Shown piece by piece: positions 38,011 through 52,600 of a stretch of 64,000 bases of DNA. The stretch comes from Anagrus nilaparvatae (taxonomy: Eukaryota > Arthropoda > Insecta > Hymenoptera > Mymaridae): NCBI GenBank assembly GCA_022575985.1, contig JAKSXM010000014.1, positions 13,082,001 through 13,146,000 on the forward strand, read 5' to 3'. A program made the position numbers and the translations under genes. Below the pieces are notes generated by a model that was not told the DNA's origin, did no database searches, and saw nothing but the letters and a program-made list of their open reading frames with translations. Numbering within the stretch: position 1 is the first letter of the stretch; each line of letters opens with the position of its first letter.

Positions 38011-40481
38011 AAAAAGGAACTTTCTACATTACTTGGTGGTTTTCAATGTGAAAAATGTTTACATTGATGAAAATCTTTATTTTATTTGCCCCAGCATATT
38101 TTCAGATTTTCCAAGACGGCGGACTAAAAAACATGTAAAACTAAGATTTTTACATTACCTGGAGGTTTTCGAAGTTGTAAAAAATTGTAAAAAAAATTAT
38201 ACAAATTTAATTTTAATAAAATAATTTTAAACTAACATTACATTAGGTAGATGTGATAGATAATATATGAAAACTCATTTGAGTATTTCGCCATCCTATT
38301 ATTTAATTTTTCCGTACAGAGAAAAATAAATTTATTTTGTAAGATAAAGGGGGTGCAACGTAGCACAGAGGGACAATAATCACTATTTGCATTTAGATGC
38401 GATATTAAAAATTTTTTTTAGATACATTTAGAAAATACAAATAATATTAGTTTACTAAAATTAAGGAAACATTTCGCTATAAGCAATCTACTACGTGTTA
38501 TAGCATGTGTGTTTTTATTTATAAATTATGAAACCACAGTTTGAGGGTTTGCCCCTTAGTCATTTTAAATAACATCTAAACAATGTTTAAAATTTACCCT
38601 TAATTTAGGGGATGATATCACATTTTTCAGGGGTCGAACGTTAAAACTTTGGAAATGAAAAGAGTTTTTCAATTACCTAGTAGGTAAAATTTTTAATCAA
38701 AAATATCGTTTTTTTTTCATTTTAAAAAATTCCAATGGCTTTTGTGTGTCGATTAGGCGTTAATTAAGTTAATATAATGCAGTGTTTTTTTTTAAGTAAA
38801 ATGCTGTACAGAAAGGTGTGATTTGGATAAATAGGTAAGTGATTCATTATTATCGTATTTTGATATTATTTTCCAAATCTTATTTCAACTTTTAAATTAT
38901 AATATTAATTTTTATTAAATATTGTCATAGTATGGTTTCTACTTTATGGCAAAGAAAAAGGTGATATAATTTATCTAGGAAATATAAAATCTCACCGGAA
39001 AGTTGTGTGAATTTTTTCAAGTACTCACCTTCCTGGAAACATATCCCGTGTTAATTAACCAAGCTAATTTTCTCATTTTATGAATGTTTTGATGCATTCA
39101 GGAGTCGGGTTGATATTTAAAAATATTTAATTACTACAAATATGAATTTAAGTAATCAGAATTTATTTATTATTATACACGTTTGATTCTAAGTTTTACT
39201 TAGTCTTTTACATCAAAACATTTTTTATTAATAATGATATAAAAGTTCAGTATTTTTTACACAATGTTATAATAAAAAAGTTTACACATATCGATTAAGG
39301 AAAACAATTTACAAAATTAATCACATTCAGATTAGTATTATGGTTTTAATAACATAAATTTTTTCTCATACATAGATATATATATACATTATTTAAACAA
39401 CCGTTATTTTAATCATTAATTTGAAAACAAAAAAAAACTTATGAAAGCTAGATTATCCAAATGTATAAAATTTTAAATAATAACAATGTTTTTATTATCT
39501 AAAACCAATCGAATGACTCAAATGAAAAAATAGTATATTACGGTCATAGGCCAGAAAAATAAAGAATGGCTCGGCTTCGCCTCGGAAGGTAATTTACGTG
39601 CGGTTTGGGTCATTCTTTGTTTATGGCCGAGGATTGTACAAAATTTTACTGCGACTGTGGCGGGAAAATACGTACTTTCATGCCGCAGTACAGAAAAAAA
39701 TTAAAATTCACAGTTATATTTATACGAAATAATTATAATTATTATAATTATTTTACTTTATAATACGCTTTACTAAATAAAATTTATTTTTTTTAGATTA
39801 TAAAATAGTCAAATTTAACGAATAAAATGCTTTCTTAGATTTTAATTAATGCTCCTATTCTCTTTTAATAAAAATAATCTGCTATATTTTTTTTAAATCT
39901 TATTATTTACATTATCTTATTATTTAAAATACAGAAGGTAATAGAAATATCAGCAAAAGAGAAATATGTAGATTTTTTCTTACAATAATTAAAATTATAA
40001 GGAATGATTTTTTTTAACTGCAAATCACTAAATTTCTCCATACTTATATATATTTATTACAACTTAAATGAAGTTAAATTTAGTAAAAAAATTTTTCTTC
40101 CTTGATATATTACAATTCAGTTTTTAAACTAAAGTATTAAAATCTTTTTTGTTGTTTTGAAAAGAATAATATTCAAAAATTTGGAAACAACATTAAGTTA
40201 TATAATTATAAATATTTATACACAATAGACATAATTATTTAGTTAGTAATATTTTTCTTTTTTTTTTAATTTGATTAACCTTAAGTATTATAATTAAAAT
40301 TCACTAATAATTTTGAATCTACTGATGCTTATTAAAACTTTTCAATAAAAATTACGTCTTTAACTACATTTTTTCATTGCTTTTCTTTTTATTAGGCAAT
40401 TATAATAAAACCCTCTAAATGAATATAATACAACTTCAACTCTCAAAACTCTCTAATTTTTTTTTTAATTTTTAACATCTC
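38011..40481. other. AT-rich intergenic DNA
   Basis: No ORF or exon is supported. A GC-richer patch at 39540-39690 contains an imperfect inverted pair (CATAGGCCAGAAAAATAAAG against CTTTGTTTATGGCC) and may be a short palindromic element. The remainder shows nothing recognisable. Confidence 0.5.
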
Positions 40482-40645
40482 TTATAGATAACGAACATGC
40501 CTATAAGCTGTTGGTAAAGTAGTTGAGCAATTTTTATGTACCACGTCTCTGACAAATATTCCTAAATTTGTATTTATATTTTTCACGAATAAATCCTGCG
40601 TTACTTCATCTATATTTTTTTCTTTCATCCATTTCCGGGAGATTT
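40482..40645 (-). CDS. Exon 8 (terminal) of the BEN-like gene
   Basis: The acceptor ATTTCAG precedes 40645. Two bases complete a Glu codon begun in exon 7, then 53 codons (RKWMKEKNIDEVTQDLF ...) run to TAA. It is too short for a simple ORF search, but phase and splice site agree. Confidence 0.65.
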
Positions 40646-43600
40646 CTGAAATATTGTTTGTTTTTAGATAATTTTAATATTGTTTTTAGATAATTTATAA
40701 TAATAATAATAAAAAATTTTTGGGGTGATTTTTCATATTTTAAAAAATTTGCAGGTACCCACAGATAACGCTCCTTCTCATTTTAAAATCGTCAATCCCG
40801 ATTAAAGATTAAATTTAATAAAGTATTTTAAAATACTTCACTTAAGAATAAAAAGTTAAAATAAAGAGTTTTTATAATATTTTTCATCGTTTTAAATTCA
40901 CGAGTGGCTTTTGAATCCGCGGGGTCGAAACTATTCATCTTCAATTGAAAAGGCAAAAGTTTAAAAAAAAATCTTGTTGTTTCTTATTATAGGTCTAGAT
41001 TAAATTAGGCGAAACGTCTAACAAAATAAAAACACCTATGTAAAAATAAAAAAAAGAACCTTCTCAAGTTTTTTTTCATATAGCCCAGTTCTGGTCTTTA
41101 ACAAAGAAACAACAAGATTTTAATTTACTAAAAAATGGGCGATACACAATACAACTATTATTTAAAAAAAAAATTAGTTACGTATTTTTTTTTCATTTAA
41201 AATTTAGGTGTATTTTTTCAATTTATGTGTTCCTTTTTATTCCCCATAATTAGCCCTAGTAATATTTCCCTCATAATATTTTAATCTCTCTTGAAAAAAT
41301 GGCAACCATTCTAGCTTTTGTCTGGAACACTATTAAAAAAGGATACATTTTTCTGATACAAGGGGTTTGTACTATTTTATTCAGCTTTTACGCCCAAAAA
41401 ATCTTAAAACCAGCTGAAATATTTCAATTCAATTTCTTGATGTCCTTATAAAGAGTTGTTTTAATTGAAACTACTTAGGGAAAGGACTACTAAGGGAAGA
41501 AGATTATTTAACCCTCTCATGGAAATAATAGTTTTTAAACATTTTTCTATACCTATATAAAAGCTATTTTCATCAATTTATTTACCATAATGATGAGAGA
41601 ATTAGTGATGAAAAATGTAAATTTTAGTGATTCAAAAGTGAAAATTAAAATATAAAATACAATAAATAACCAGAAACGTTTTGGTTTCATTATAATAAGA
41701 TTTGTTTTTACTACATTTTTTCTGAACTTTCTTTTTCGTAAATACCTATACTACAACAATTTATTCTTATAAAGAAGATCATATATTACATAATAAATTA
41801 CGCAATAGACTATTTATACCAAAGATTGAAAATAAGTAAGAAAAAACTTATAACTGGTTTGTGTTTTCACACAACCAACGATCAAGGAATATATAACAGT
41901 TTTTTACACGCTTATAACAGTTTTGACGTATACTCCCTAATTATTATAAGTCCTAAATCCAAAATTATAATAAACCCTGAAGTATAAATTATCCAAAATC
42001 CATAAACCTAAAGTATTCTAGTTCTTGTTCTTGTTAGGGCTTGATCAGGACCTGACTCCCACTTCAAAATATTCAAAGTCCCTAAATAAAAAATATTCTA
42101 CGTCCATTTTACCTTACTCCCCTCCCCCCAAAGCGTCAATTTCTTACCACTCCTGCAGAGCCGGACTTTCCTGGAATGTTCATCCAATGAACATGTTCCA
42201 TTTTAAAATATAAAAAAATTTGTTAAGGATACTCCTTTCGGGGATTATTTTGAAAAATATTTCAATCTATAGGAACGTTAGTATTAGCTTTAAAACCTAC
42301 CTTCTATCCAGCTTAATCTTTCTGGTTCAAATTTTTTTTTCTTTGTTGGATCTCTGACTGTTTTTAAATTTGTGCAATATGATTTAATAGTGTCTCTCCA
42401 ACACAATTTCGCAAATATTCTTAAAACAGTTCCAATTTGCTTTTTATTTTTAGACTTAATAAGTGTCCAAACACCTGCTGGGGCTATCATATTGAGCCCT
42501 AAATATATAAACTAAAAAAAAATTGTGGATTATAATTTGAGGAACATAATAATATTACGAATAACTCTTTTTCATTACTTTAAGATTTCCATATTTTTCA
42601 TTCTGATATTCATCCAATAAAGATAGACCTTTCAATTCTCTTGGAACGTATGCATTTTCATCAGGGTTTCTATTTTCAATTACTTCATTAGCATTTGGTA
42701 CTTGCACAGATTCCTCTTCAACAGATTCTTCAAAAGGTGTACTTAGGTCATCATCAATTTGTTCAACTAAAACTTTTGTAACTATATTTTGGTTAAGTAC
42801 TTGTTTAGGCTCATTTTTTTTATTTTCATTTGTCTTACTATTATCATTTTCAGTATTAACATAATTATTTTGAATTTGTCTCCAATTGTAAATATTTAGT
42901 AGATATTTACATAAAAATATTAAAGTGTTTTATTTAGTATTAACATATTCCATAAATTGTTGTATTTGTTGTTGAAATTCTACAAATCAATTTCGATAAT
43001 TAACATGAATTCTTACATGTACCTAAATTTTAAATATTATAAAGAAAAACCAAACAGCCCCTATATTCTATGTACGTTTACCTTGCAGTTTTTCCTACGT
43101 AATGGACATAATATGTTCATGTGAATATGGGTATTGTATATTTAAAGAAAGAGACTGCAAGCCACATTTAATTAATTAATTAATTAAATTTAATTAATTA
43201 AAAATTTATTATAAATGTAATAAATATATATGTTACGGGTAGAGTCGAATCACTGGATAGACCTAGGTCTATCCGGATAAACCTATGACTATCCAAGCGG
43301 AGTTGGATAAAGTCCGGTTTTTGATTTTTTTCATCTTTTTTGGTCAATTTTATCCGGTAATGCTTGGATAGTCCTAGGTTTATCCAAGAGGCTTGAATAA
43401 AGTACGTTTAGTAAAAAATGTGAACAAGAATACAAAAATTATGTCGCGGAGATTTTAACATATTAATGGCAATAATAGAAATCAGCGATAACGGATTTTA
43501 TAAATTAGGTAATTATCATGGCACAATCGAAGAAAAATTTTCGCGGAATTTACACCTACGAATGCAAACCACATAGATATTTCAAAAGTATCCACTTAAA

Positions 43601-46600
43601 ATAAAACCTTACGCCAACTTGCAATAATGGCATCTAAATTTGATGGTTAAAGCTTTCAAAGATGTAACTGAAAACAAGGCTGCAAAACTAATAACATACA
43701 GACTTTTTTTAAAAACCGGTTCTTTTAGCTTCCAGAGGTCTCAAGACGTGCTTATATGTCAAAAAATCAAAAATCAAAATTTGACCCATTACAATAGTTT
43801 CTCCATGAGGAATTTTATTCGAATTTTAAACGTGATTATAGAACAATACTTTTATTATAAAAATTAGTATTATGTAGCCCACCTACAAAAAGAAAAATTA
43901 TAATCTACTTAGTGTGCATTTATTTCTTAATATATAATCCCTCGCTATTATAATCCTTTCATTCTAAATACTATTCAAAAATAAAAACTTTAGATTATAA
44001 AAAAAATTTTTTCTCGCCAAATTGCTTCAAAAACTTCGATTTATCAAAGAGTTTGTTCGAATTATAAAAGAATTTTTACATGCGTAATCATACAAAATTC
44101 ATGCGGCAAAGGCAAAACTTCGAATTATCGACGATTTCGAATTATCAAAGTTCCACTGTACAAATTTTTATTAATAATTATTCTTGTTACCGTCTTCGAA
44201 ATTAATAAGCATGTATCACGTTAAAATGGCAAAGGCTCATTGTCATGAGCGAGAGATATATGAGATGTCTCTCTAACGCAGTAAACCGATTTACATGTGT
44301 TGATTCCTCTTAAAAGTAAAGACTAGTTAATTATGCAATCTTCATTTTTTCACCTGGATCTTTTGCTTTTCCATTACAAGCATAACATTGCACATCTACA
44401 CCAAAACCTTCTATTGGCTCTCCGTCTTCATCTTCAAGATTATCAGCATGTGTAGCATGGGTTCGGTGATAGCAATCTATACACCTGTGACTTCCATCTT
44501 CGTTATTACTATTGCATGCTCTACATAGATCTAATTCTATAACATAAGTTTTTGCTTTGTTTATATTGGTTTGAATGAAAATTAAGTACATAAAAGCTAA
44601 AAAACATTATCTTAAGGAATAATATATTAAAATTGACCTTTTTCGGGGCCTACCAGAGACCTGGGCTAAAAGAGTTTTTTAGCGTATACACTGCTTTGAA
44701 TGATTATGCGTTACGGATTTTAATAAAGTTAATATTTATTAAGTCTTACTTACGAAGTTCAAAGAAGCAAAATGAATACTTATAAGAGTTTAAATTCAAG
44801 TGTATTAAAAAGTTTTAAGTGTATTCTGTTTAAATTTATAGTAGGAATTTTATAAAATTATGTAGAAAGACATTAATAGTATAGAACATTTTGGGAAGAC
44901 AGCTTAATAATATAACTAAGCATAAATACATATCTTTAATCTAATTACAAATTTTATATTTCCGACTTACTGCAGTCACTATACGTAGGGAGGTAAGAGA
45001 AAGACTATTTTTTTAGATCACTACCAGATTTGGTCTATGCTTTTTAACAGAGGTTTCGTTTTGAAAATCACTAAAAAATCGAAATTGGGTTTTTTGTTTT
45101 ATTTTATCAAAAAAGTATTTGAAATTATTTTCAAAAAGGTTTTTAATATTAAAAATTTTATAAGCTATTTAAGCAAGCGCCAGAACTTTTGAATTTTCGA
45201 CACAATTAACATACATTATTCTTATATTATGATTATTAATAATTATATATTAATAATTATATTATTAAATTATATATTATTATAAATATATTATTTGACC
45301 TGAGGACGCAGAATTATGAAATATTTAATGGTAATTTACTTTTTTTCTTACTAAAAACTTTAAACGCTTTTTTCTAGAATCTCACTTTTTTAAATTTGTC
45401 CACACGACTACAAAAAAACTACTCGCTCGATTTGAATTTTCTTTTTTTATTTTGTTTAATATTTATCTAAGATAGGATTTACCTACGGAGAAGTTGATCG
45501 GAATATTAATAAAAAAATTTTAGGGAGGAGAATGCCAACAAATTAGGTTTGTTTTCGAACATTTTCGTTTTTTACGTGTAACTTTTTTATTATTAAAGAT
45601 TTTTCTATATTCTTAGATGAATGCCAAGTTCAAAGTAACTAGAATAACGTGTTCTTTTTTGTTTCCGATAAATATGGCCAGAGAAATCATGTGGACGACT
45701 ATTTTTGACTTCACTTTGGCGCCATCTTTGAAGTACTTATTCAAGGCCAAAAAAAATAATTATAAAAATTTAATGTTTAATTATGTACAAAAATAATTAA
45801 AAAAAAAAATTATCTCATTATATCCAGTACATTTCTTTTTAAATCACCAAAGTTTCCTGGAAATTTGGCACTTCAAAACGAAACCACCTTAAGTCGCTGA
45901 ACATGAATTTTAGGGTATTTTCTATGAGGGTCTAGGACTACGCCCTTAAATTTTCCAAAAACACTTGATAAGGGGGTATATTTATATGTTTTTGCACTTA
46001 GCGTGTCCAGATTTTGCCTATATGGCGTTTTTAAGTCGCTTATCATGAATTTTGGGGGCTTATTTAATGAAATTGGCAGTTAACCTTTAAATTTGGAAAA
46101 ACATGTTACAAGCGTAATTTCTTTCCTATCTTAAACGATTTCAAATAACTTAAAACTTTCATACAGTTTTAAAAAATATTTTTTTGTTTATCTTACTACT
46201 GCACGCATATTCTAACCTACTAAAAACAAAAAACAACATATTTTTTATTTTCTTAACGTTCCAGTCCACTTCAGTAGAATTCCGCATGGTGCAAGTTAAT
46301 TTTTGTTCAGTTATCTTAATAATTATTAAAGTAAATAAAAGTCTTACCAGAATATTTAATATTAATTGAAATTATTTTGATTACCTCTGAATTTTTTCAA
46401 AATATCATTTCTTTCTGCTCTTGTCATGCTAGAAGTAATTTTATATTTTGTCATTAGATCTACTTTCTTTGTAAATGACCTACAACAATGTATTAAAATA
46501 TTTTTAAAGTTAGTTTTAATTAGCTTCTTTAAGTTCAAAAATTTTAAGTTTTTTACATATCGCTAAAAGAAGCATTTAATTTATCCAATTGTTCTCTTTG

Positions 46601-49600
46601 TTTGGCTTTTTTTTTTAGTCTGTCACTATCTTGAATGACAGCTTTTGATAGTTTTTGCATAACTTGCAATTTTAAATTTTTTTTGCCAACAATTTTTTTC
46701 TCTATAATTTTTTCTTTTGTTTTTTTTCCAACTGCTCTTTTTATTCTTTTCCTTCGCTTTTTTACTTTATTTTCTTCCTCTACCTCTTCTTCTTCCTCGT
46801 CGCCTTCCTCTTCTTCTATATCGTCTTCTTCTTCAAGTAGTCTTCTTTTCCGTGATTCTGTATCTGAATCAATAGTGCGTACACTATTCCTGATGAAAAT
46901 ATTCATTTCAGATTCAGATTCTTCGCTATTAATCAACGGAGTAGTGGAGCGATCAGTTATATTTGCAACATCATCAGTTTTATTTTTTGAAACTGAATCA
47001 TGAGTTTCCTCTAATTTACTGGTTTTATCTAACGATTTTTTCCTAATATCATCCGTTTGGTTATTTAATTTTTTAGATTTGTTTTCGTTATCAGCAGTTA
47101 TATATTTCATTTCAAACGTATCCTAAAATTAAAAACAAAGTATTGAAAATACACTGAACAAAAATAAATATTATGAAGTTACAAATAGTTTAACTAATTT
47201 TATTATCCATAAAAAAAGCAGTTAACTCTTGAACAATCTTATTAATGTATTCAAACAAATTATATTGAGCAATAAACTGTCTTAATTATTAAAAACCATA
47301 TGGAATGGTAAACAGTTGCATGTACACGAAAAGAATATGCGTACTTAGTTTGAAACTTAGTGAAAACTTAAAGTCTGAAAATTTTTGTTACTATTTTACT
47401 ATTAAACGTGTTTTGGGAAGCATTTCAATTACAACAAACCACATTTTTTTTGGCTCCTCATAGAAGAACTATTGTGATCGGTATTTTTTTTTTTTTAATT
47501 TTTTGGCATATAAGCAGGTTTTGAGACCTCAAGAAGCTAAAAAACGGATTTTAAAAAGTCTGTGTGTGTGTGTGTTTGTGTGTTTGAGTGTGTACGTATG
47601 TATGTATGTATGTATGACTGTAACCGGTGATATTTAACAACCATTATGGTATTAATTATGGTTTTTTTTTTCCATAATTAATAATTAATTTTCTTACCAT
47701 GATTAATTTTTACCATAAAAATCCCGATATACTTTTTTTTTAATTTGGATGTAATACCTCATTTTTTCCATTAAAGTACTAATAGCTAGAAGTATCGTTT
47801 TTAATCGATATCTTGAATCTTATAATTTATTTTTTCAAAATTTTTTTCACCAAAAAAATCCAAAAAAATATATTTTTTTTTCTTTTTGGTGGCAGTACTT
47901 AATTTATTTCTATAGGAGTACTACTTTTATAAATATCTTTTATAGTAATTTTTTGGATCTGAAACTTCATTTTTTCAAAATTTCATTCTCAAAATTAAAA
48001 AAAAATAAAATTAAAAAAAACTACAATTTTTTTTTTTCTTTTTGGATTTAGTACCTAATTTTTTCTTATAAAACTACCAATATCTTAAAATATAGTTATT
48101 ACTCGATATCTCTATATCTGACACTAAATTTTTTGAACTTGTTTTTCTCAAAACATTTTGCATAAAAAAAAAACAGCAATATTTTTTTGTTTTTTGAAAG
48201 TAGTACCTCATTTTTTTCTTTGGGAGTACCAGTTATAAAATATTTAGATTTAAGTAAATTTTTTAGATCTGAAACTTAATTTTTTCAAAATTTTCAAAAA
48301 AATAAATAAGATAAACAGCAATACTTTTACTCGATATCTACAATTGATACTTAATTTTTTGAAAATTTTTTACATAAGTAAATTAAATTAGTTTCGGGTG
48401 TACCTCAAAGATCAAATTTAGCTCCTATTGTATATAATTGTTATAAATGATATTTTAAACTTTATAAAAAACTCATAATTCCTTTTGTATATTGATGACT
48501 AGCAAAAGTTGAAAGGGGGCCCCCCCCCCTGCGTTGCATTTACTTCTGTTTCTGTTGCTTAAGAAAACCATATTTGATTGCAAATTTATAATTATACAAA
48601 CACATTAAGAGTTTTCAGAGGAGCCTAGTTCTGTCTCCAGTAAAGTTATAATTATTCATTCATGAACTTTGCTGCTCACATAAATTTCATAACCTCGAAA
48701 GCAAAGAAACAATTATATTTATTGAAAAAAAAGTTGCAATCCTTCAGCAGGACTGAATCGTTATATCTGATGTACAATGCACATATAAAATGTTTCAAGA
48801 TGGCCGAACCGGTCACACCTGTGTTTCCTCGTGAGAGACAAGAGAAACTAAAAAACTATAAATTAGGGTGTTGTAAGAAAGAATGTGCAACAGCTTTTTG
48901 TCTATTATGAAACCAAGTTTATCATACATCATGTTAAGAAATACAAGAGTTTATAAAATTTGATGAAAAAACTATTATTTGTTGCGAGGATTTTGATACA
49001 GCAAGTGTTCAAGCCTCCATAAGCGTGAGTGAAATGGAGCTAGACATTGATAACAAAGATGACGTACTCAAAATATTATTAAAAATTTGTTCTAAAAATT
49101 TTAGAGACACAGAAAAAAAGTCAAAAAAGTTCTATTAGAAAGAGAATAAATAATAGAAAATAACCAGTTTATTATATAAATTAAACAAAGAAATGGATGA
49201 TAAAAATGTGCTTCTAGCTGAAAAAATTGAAAAAAATTTTAAATCTAAATAATTATATAAATGTGTCTACCGAAGATAATAACAATAATAACAAAAGTAA
49301 TACTAAGCCAGATAAAGATATTAAGATGACTTACGCTACAGCGTTAACAAAAAAGAGACAAAATAACATTCCAGAGATTATTTTAAAACCCAAAAACAAC
49401 AATGATATTATACAGGATTGCCACTTATTAAAGAATAATATTTCACCAGCTGACTTTGGTGTCCATGTAAAATATTTAAAAATTGCTGGAAATAAACAAA
49501 TTAAAATTTATTGTCAAAGTGAAACAGAAAATAAAAAATTAAAGGATCTAATACAACAAAATTATAATGATAATTTTGAATTCACTGAAAGTAAACTGTA

Positions 49601-52600
49601 GAATCCACGCATAAAAATTATAAATATTGAAAAAGAGTAAAACAGAGATGAACTAAAAGATCTATTAATAAGAAATAATAATTGGAATAGTTATGTGGAA
49701 AGTGTCAAAGTTTTAAAAGTAGTAAAAAATAAAAAATTCAATAATTATATGTCAATTGTAGAAATAAGGCCCAAACTATTTTCCACAATCATGGAAAACA
49801 AATGTGTTTATATTGGGTAGAAAAATGTAAAGTATCTGAAGATATATATATTGTTCGTTGTTATAAGTGTTCCGAAAATGGACATAAGTCAATCAATTGT
49901 GAAAACACCTTAGTTTGTGCTAAATGTAGTAAAAAACATGCAATAATAATGTTAAAATCTGCAATAACTGTAAATGGCATAATGACAATTTTCAAACATA
50001 CGCTATGCCCGGATCAATATAGTGAATCGACCCACGAAAGATATTTAAAAACTAATTGTGTTAGATCAAATTATATCTAAAAAAATAGGATCCTGATGTT
50101 TTCAAAACTCCAGATGCTTTCAACTCTGATTGGCGGCCTATTCATGACAATAAAAAAGTACATTTTTAGCGACTTTTTAGTCAACTTTTTGATACTTCCG
50201 TAGTAAAAAGATTCTGTCTAAATGATCTTGCGACCTCTCATTCAAAAAGTTAGACAATATACTTTGAGATAAAGTATGAGATTTAAAATAAATCGCTATA
50301 CATTTGAAACAAACTTATGCAAATATTATAAAACCCAAAAAAGAAATATTAAATCTAAAATCATATCAGTGTTATCATATCAGTGAACCATAATAAACAA
50401 AAATAATAATTAGACTTGCCATCTTGAAACTTGAAACTTATATTATAATTACATTACACTATAAATTATAAGTTAAAAACTTAAAAATTAAAATAAAAAG
50501 AAATAAGTAAAACTTAGCAATGATTAATGATCTAGACAATTTACAATATGATCAAGTGCTATGTGATAATTTTATTGAACTTAATCAAATTATAAAAGAT
50601 TTTCTGATTATTCATGTAAACATAACAAGCTTAAATGCTAACAAAGTACAATTATTATCTTACATAAAAAGTTATTGTTTGTTCTAAAACATGGATATTA
50701 GCTTATCATGACCTATGTTCAACTACTGGATACAATTTGATATGTAATAGTGGAGGTATCAACAAAGCTGATGGCTCTGCAGTTTATGTAAGAAATGACA
50801 TTGAATTCACAGGCGAAGAAATAAAACTGGATGAGTTAAGAATAAATTGTGTACATTTGTTTTTACAAGGCCAAAAAATAAATATATTTTCTCTCTACAA
50901 ATGTAATGATTTAGGTGAATATGAATTTATTAAATTAATAAAAGAATATATAATTACAAAGCAAAATCTAACCAATCATTTTATAATTGGAGACTTTAAT
51001 ATTGATACTTTAAAATCTTCCAATGCCTCTGAAGATCTACTAAACAATTTTTTCAAGAGAAGCAAGTAATAATTGCACAGACCCTAAGAAAATGTGGAAA
51101 TTTATAAACACCAAGTTAGGTAGAAATCATAAATTAAATCTTATTGATCATCTCTCACATCATAATCAGAAAATCACAGATTCGTATGATATGGCTAATA
51201 TTTTCAACTGCTACTTCATCAACGTCAGCAAAAATCTTGCAAATGACTACAATAATACTCAAAATGAGCTTAACTTGCCTGATTTCAACATTAACACAAT
51301 GTATGTAAGTTACACAAGTGAATACGAAATTGAAAGAATAATATTGAGCTTAAGAGATAAACAAGGAGGAGTCGACAGAGTATCGTCAAGGGTAAACAAT
51401 TGTCTTAGTTATCAAATATTTACAGTTCTAGAACATATATTTAACAGATGTATATGTTTAGAAATTCGGCCAACATCTCTTAAAAATGTAGATGTAATAC
51501 CAATATATAAAAACAACGGAGACAAAAATGTCAATAGTAATTATAGACCTATTGCTTTAATATCAAATATAGCAAAAATTTCCTATAATAATCCTGATTA
51601 GACTACAAAAGTTCTTAATTGATAACAAAATTATTTAAGAAACTCAATTTGGCTTTGCAAAAAATAAAGGCATGGAATATGCACTCGCCCTTCTCACGAA
51701 TCTTATATACTCCAATATAGATCAAAATAAAGCAGTTATGTCACCTTTTTGGGATCTAAGCAAGGCTTTCGATACAGTAGATCATCAAATATTACTTCAA
51801 AAATTATATAGATACGGAATTAGAGGATCATCGTATAATCTATTCAAAAGTTATTTGTCCAATAGAGAACAATGCGTTAAAGTAAATGGAACATATAGGA
51901 ATTATGAAGAACTAAATAGCATTGCAGTACCCCAAGGTAGTATATTAGGCCCGGTCCTATTTGTAATATACAGGGTGGAATTTAATTGCCGCGGTTATTT
52001 ACATTGCATTAATATATACTAGCAATGTAAACATCCGCGGTAATTGTGTTCCACCTGGTATATTAATGATCTTCTAACCTCTTGTCCAATCATATGCTGA
52101 TGACACTGTAATCTTCAGCCTAGAACTAGAAAAATTGTAATAAACGAGTCGTCAGTAATCAAATGAATGCTTAAAAATATTTGGTAATTGATTTACATAG
52201 AAAAAAACTAACCTTGAATATAAACAAATCTCCCTACATAACTTTTGACTCCATTAATATATTAATAAATAATGAAGCTATTGTTAGAACACAATATATA
52301 AAGAATCTGGGAAATATTTTTGACTGAAGGATGAGATGGAATAAACATAATAAATATATTACTAAAAAGACAAGATACATCCTATACATTTTGTATAAAT
52401 TCAGACATTGGAATTCAAGATATTAACATCGATGTACTATGCCTTCTTCTATAGCTTTGCAAATTATGGATTAATAACTTGGGGTGGAGGATATAAAAAC
52501 AGTATTGGGCCGATCCTAAGTCTTCAACGAAGAATTTTTAGGTTCATAACAAGTGAAGATAAAAAATTGATTCCATTAGAAGACCTCTATAAAATTAACT

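Noticed and set aside
46635..47003. Ser/Phe-rich plus-strand ORF of 122 codons
   Set aside because: Antisense of the acidic/basic exon 3 of the BEN-like gene, whose splice phases close.
48662..48910. Single 82-codon ORF as a gene
   Set aside because: It joins the end of one decayed LINE fragment to the beginning of a nested one; the reading frame crosses the insertion boundary.
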